Assembly: GCA_013152925.1 (NCBI GenBank)
Contig: JAADFK010000230.1
Coordinates: forward strand, 1 to 40,861
Direction: 5' to 3'
Origin: Acidobacteriota bacterium
Lineage (GTDB): Bacteria; Acidobacteriota; Thermoanaerobaculia; Thermoanaerobaculales; Sulfomarinibacteraceae
DNA length: 40,861 nucleotides
Positions within the stretch are counted from its first letter, which is position 1, and every line of letters starts with the position of its first letter. This document shows positions 39,607-40,861 of this stretch, one piece after another. The position numbers and the translations under genes were made by a program. The notes below the pieces were generated by a model. That model worked only from the letters and a program-made list of their open reading frames with translations. It did not search any database and was not told where the DNA came from.

Positions 39607-39805
39607 CGGAAGCGATCCATCCCGGGAGCAAAGGTCGTCGAGGTATGCCTCGGTGTCGGCGACATCGGCTTCAGGTAGAGATGGTGGTTGTGGAGCGTTC
39701 CCATTGTCCAGCTCACAGCGCTTGGGCGCCGATCCCCGTCGGCACCGATGGAACCGACGCCTGCCGCCGCCGTGGGCAGCGGGGGCGTTTCCCGCAGGAG
39801 CGAGC

Positions 39806-39848
39806 TTGCCATTCAGCCACATGGCGTGTATATTGTTGCCATCTGGCA
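39806..39848 (+). promoter_or_regulatory. Toxin-antitoxin promoter with two palindromic operators
   Basis: TTGCCA (39806-39811) and TATATT (39829-39834) are 17 bp apart. The palindrome GCCACATGGC (39816-39825) lies in the spacer and TGCCATCTGGCA (39837-39848) covers the predicted transcription start. Their centres are 22 bp apart, two helix turns, so one dimer pair could bind both sides, as in autoregulated toxin-antitoxin operons. Confidence 0.7.
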
Positions 39849-39859
39849 GAGGAGGAGCC

Positions 39860-40357
39860 ATGGCATCGTTTGCACAGGAAACTCACTCCGAGGTCCTCGC
39901 AGACGTGCGCCGGTTTCGGGAGGCCAAGCTCTCGGCGGCCCCGGGCAAGCACGCCTACGTCGCGTTGCTGGGTCTCAGGTCGTTCGACACGAGGCACCTG
40001 ATCCGCCGCGTGCAGCAAGGGCTCTCGTTCGCCTCCTTCGAGCGCCTCCGGCGGAACATGGAGCTATCGACTGCTGACCTGGCGGAGCTGGTGCAGATCA
40101 GCCCACGCACGTTGAGCCGCCGCAAGAAGGCCCGGAGGTTGCAGCCCGACGAGTCTGACCGGCTGCTGCGGCTGTCACGGGTCTTCGCGGAAGCCATCGA
40201 TCTCTTCGAGGGCGATGCCGACGCAGCTCGCTCGTGGCTCGCGCGCCCCCAGCCGGCGTTCGACGGCGAAACGCCGCTGAACCTGATGACGACCGATGTC
40301 GGCACCCGCGAAGTGGAGGCGCTCATCGGACGCCTCGAGCACGGCGTGTTCTCGTGA
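39860..40357 (+). CDS. Xre/MbcA/ParS-type antitoxin
   Basis: This 165-residue protein carries a helix-turn-helix (FERLRRNMELSTADLAELVQISPRTLSRRKK) followed by the DUF2384 C-terminal domain (RLLRLSRVFAEAIDLFEGDADAARSWL...PLNLMTTDVGTREVEALIGRLEHGVF), the standard layout of RES-domain toxin antitoxins. The ATG at 39860 follows AGGAGGAG. It overlaps the RES gene by 4 bp. It should neutralise the RES protein and repress the promoter upstream. Confidence 0.93.
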   Translation: MASFAQETHSEVLADVRRFREAKLSAAPGKHAYVALLGLRSFDTRHLIRRVQQGLSFASFERLRRNMELSTADLAELVQISPRTLSRRKKARRLQPDESDRLLRLSRVFAEAIDLFEGDADAARSWLARPQPAFDGETPLNLMTTDVGTREVEALIGRLEHGVFS

Positions 40358-40812
40358 GCCTGATCTCCTGGAGGGTCACGAAAACCAGGCACAGCAAAAG
40401 TGCCTTCGATGGGGAAGGCGCCCGCCTCTACCCCGGCCGTTGGAACAGCGCGGGCCACCCGGTCGTCTACACCTCCGAGCACATTGCTCTGGCCGTTCTC
40501 GAGATTCTCGTTCACGCCGGCGAATCGCTCTTGCCGCATTACACGGCCCTGTCGGCAACCTTCGACGAAGGGCTCGTCACCGAGGTCGGCGAGGACGATC
40601 TGCCCCCCGGCTGGCGCGGCTTCCCGGCACTCGATGAGCTCAAGAGAGTTGGCGACGCGTGGCTCGACTCACTCCGCTCGCCCGTGCTCAAGGTTCCAAG
40701 CGCCGTCGTCCCCTGCTCGTGGAGCTTCCTGCTCAACCCCCTGCATCCGGACTTTCCCTCGATACGCCTCGGGGACCCGCTCCCACTCAAGCTTGATCGC
40801 CGGCTCGGCTGA
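40354..40812 (+). CDS. RES-domain toxin (NAD+ phosphorylase family)
   Basis: This 152-residue protein has the RES signature: WRVTKTRHSKSAFDGEGARLYPGRWNSAG and VVYTSEHIALAVLEILVH. R29, Y39, E50 and the late Ser in SWSFLLNP correspond to the RES active-site positions as I remember them. Members such as MbcT break down NAD+ and arrest growth. The GTG at 40354 overlaps the antitoxin stop (GTGA). The protein is full length. It ends 21 bp before a probable CRISPR repeat. Confidence 0.93.
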   Translation: MSLISWRVTKTRHSKSAFDGEGARLYPGRWNSAGHPVVYTSEHIALAVLEILVHAGESLLPHYTALSATFDEGLVTEVGEDDLPPGWRGFPALDELKRVGDAWLDSLRSPVLKVPSAVVPCSWSFLLNPLHPDFPSIRLGDPLPLKLDRRLG

Positions 40813-40833
40813 CCCGCCCATCGGCTCTGTCAA

Positions 40834-40861
40834 GTTTCAATCCGCGCCCCCGCGGGGGGGG
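40834..40861 (-). CRISPR. Partial CRISPR-type repeat at the window edge
   Basis: GTTTCAATCC followed by GCGCCCCCGCGGGGGG (40834-40861) looks like the inverse of a type I-C-like repeat, whose usual end is GGATTGAAAC and whose middle is a GC palindrome. If so, it is the last repeat of an array running on the minus strand out of the window. Only one incomplete unit is visible, no spacer and no cas gene, so this is tentative. Confidence 0.45.

Noticed and set aside
39829-39840. TATATT followed 6 nt later by ATC, considered as another leaderless start
   Set aside because: ATC is not a usual start here, and the antitoxin has a strong AGGAGGAG site before its ATG at 39860.

Overview
The window is GC-rich bacterial DNA with densely packed, mostly housekeeping genes on both strands. 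It begins inside a DUF362 gene and ends inside what looks like a CRISPR repeat. The gene mix suggests an Acidobacteriota-like lineage (for example Thermoanaerobaculia): a beta-propeller sensor fused to GGDEF, a DsrMK-like pair, a DUF362/AmmeMemoRadiSam pair, HEAT-type proteins around a RodZ homologue, and PadR/DUF1700. This placement rests on gene content only and is tentative. No rRNA or tRNA gene was seen.

Layout. 1-2012 (+): DUF362 protein and a Tat-signal radical SAM enzyme. 2117-5282 (-): small conserved protein, LolA-like protein, polyprenyl diphosphate synthase and an anchored beta-sandwich protein. 5374-7017: an exported protein and a lipoprotein, convergent. 7343-10333 (-): two-component-propeller diguanylate cyclase. 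10578-12267 (+): PadR, DUF1700 protein and a truncated CPBP protease, behind a promoter with a clear inverted-repeat operator. 12290-16451 (+): Lys4-type homoaconitase, methyltransferase, divergent D-aminoacyl-tRNA deacylase and TraB/GumN protein. 16662-18125 (+): DUF5320, NifX-like protein and a MinD-family ATPase that appears to lack an internal block. 18241-19405: nucleotidyltransferase module between two copies of a repeat with terminal inverted repeats. 19378-21495 (-): MATE transporter and NRDE protein. 21496-22132: a 637-bp non-coding stretch full of long inverted repeats. 22133-24355 (+): RecD2. 24503-29384 (-): five tightly packed genes coding for a DsrM-like membrane subunit, a DsrK/HdrD-like Fe-S protein, a HEAT protein, a response regulator and a histidine kinase. 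29638-32280 (-): RodZ-like protein coupled between two HEAT/LRV-like proteins. 32415-32670: 70-bp tandem repeats. 32725-36121 (-): RimO, RibF and PrsW, coupled. 36172-37881 (-): KefB-type antiporter. 38029-39606 (+): clan-A-like glycoside hydrolase. 39860-40812 (+): Xre/RES toxin-antitoxin pair, followed by the partial CRISPR-like repeat.

Cross-cutting observations. At least eight genes that open a transcription unit have a -10-like hexamer ending 5-6 nt before the start codon and no Shine-Dalgarno sequence, which predicts leaderless mRNAs; genes with good Shine-Dalgarno sequences occur alongside them. A short element containing CCCGGATGATTCATGAG recurs at four places, three of them at gene 3' ends. 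The most unusual items are the hairpin-rich 637-bp spacer, the shortened MinD ATPase, the deacylase with altered active-site residues, the DsrMK-HEAT-two-component operon, and the RES/Xre locus next to a probable CRISPR array.
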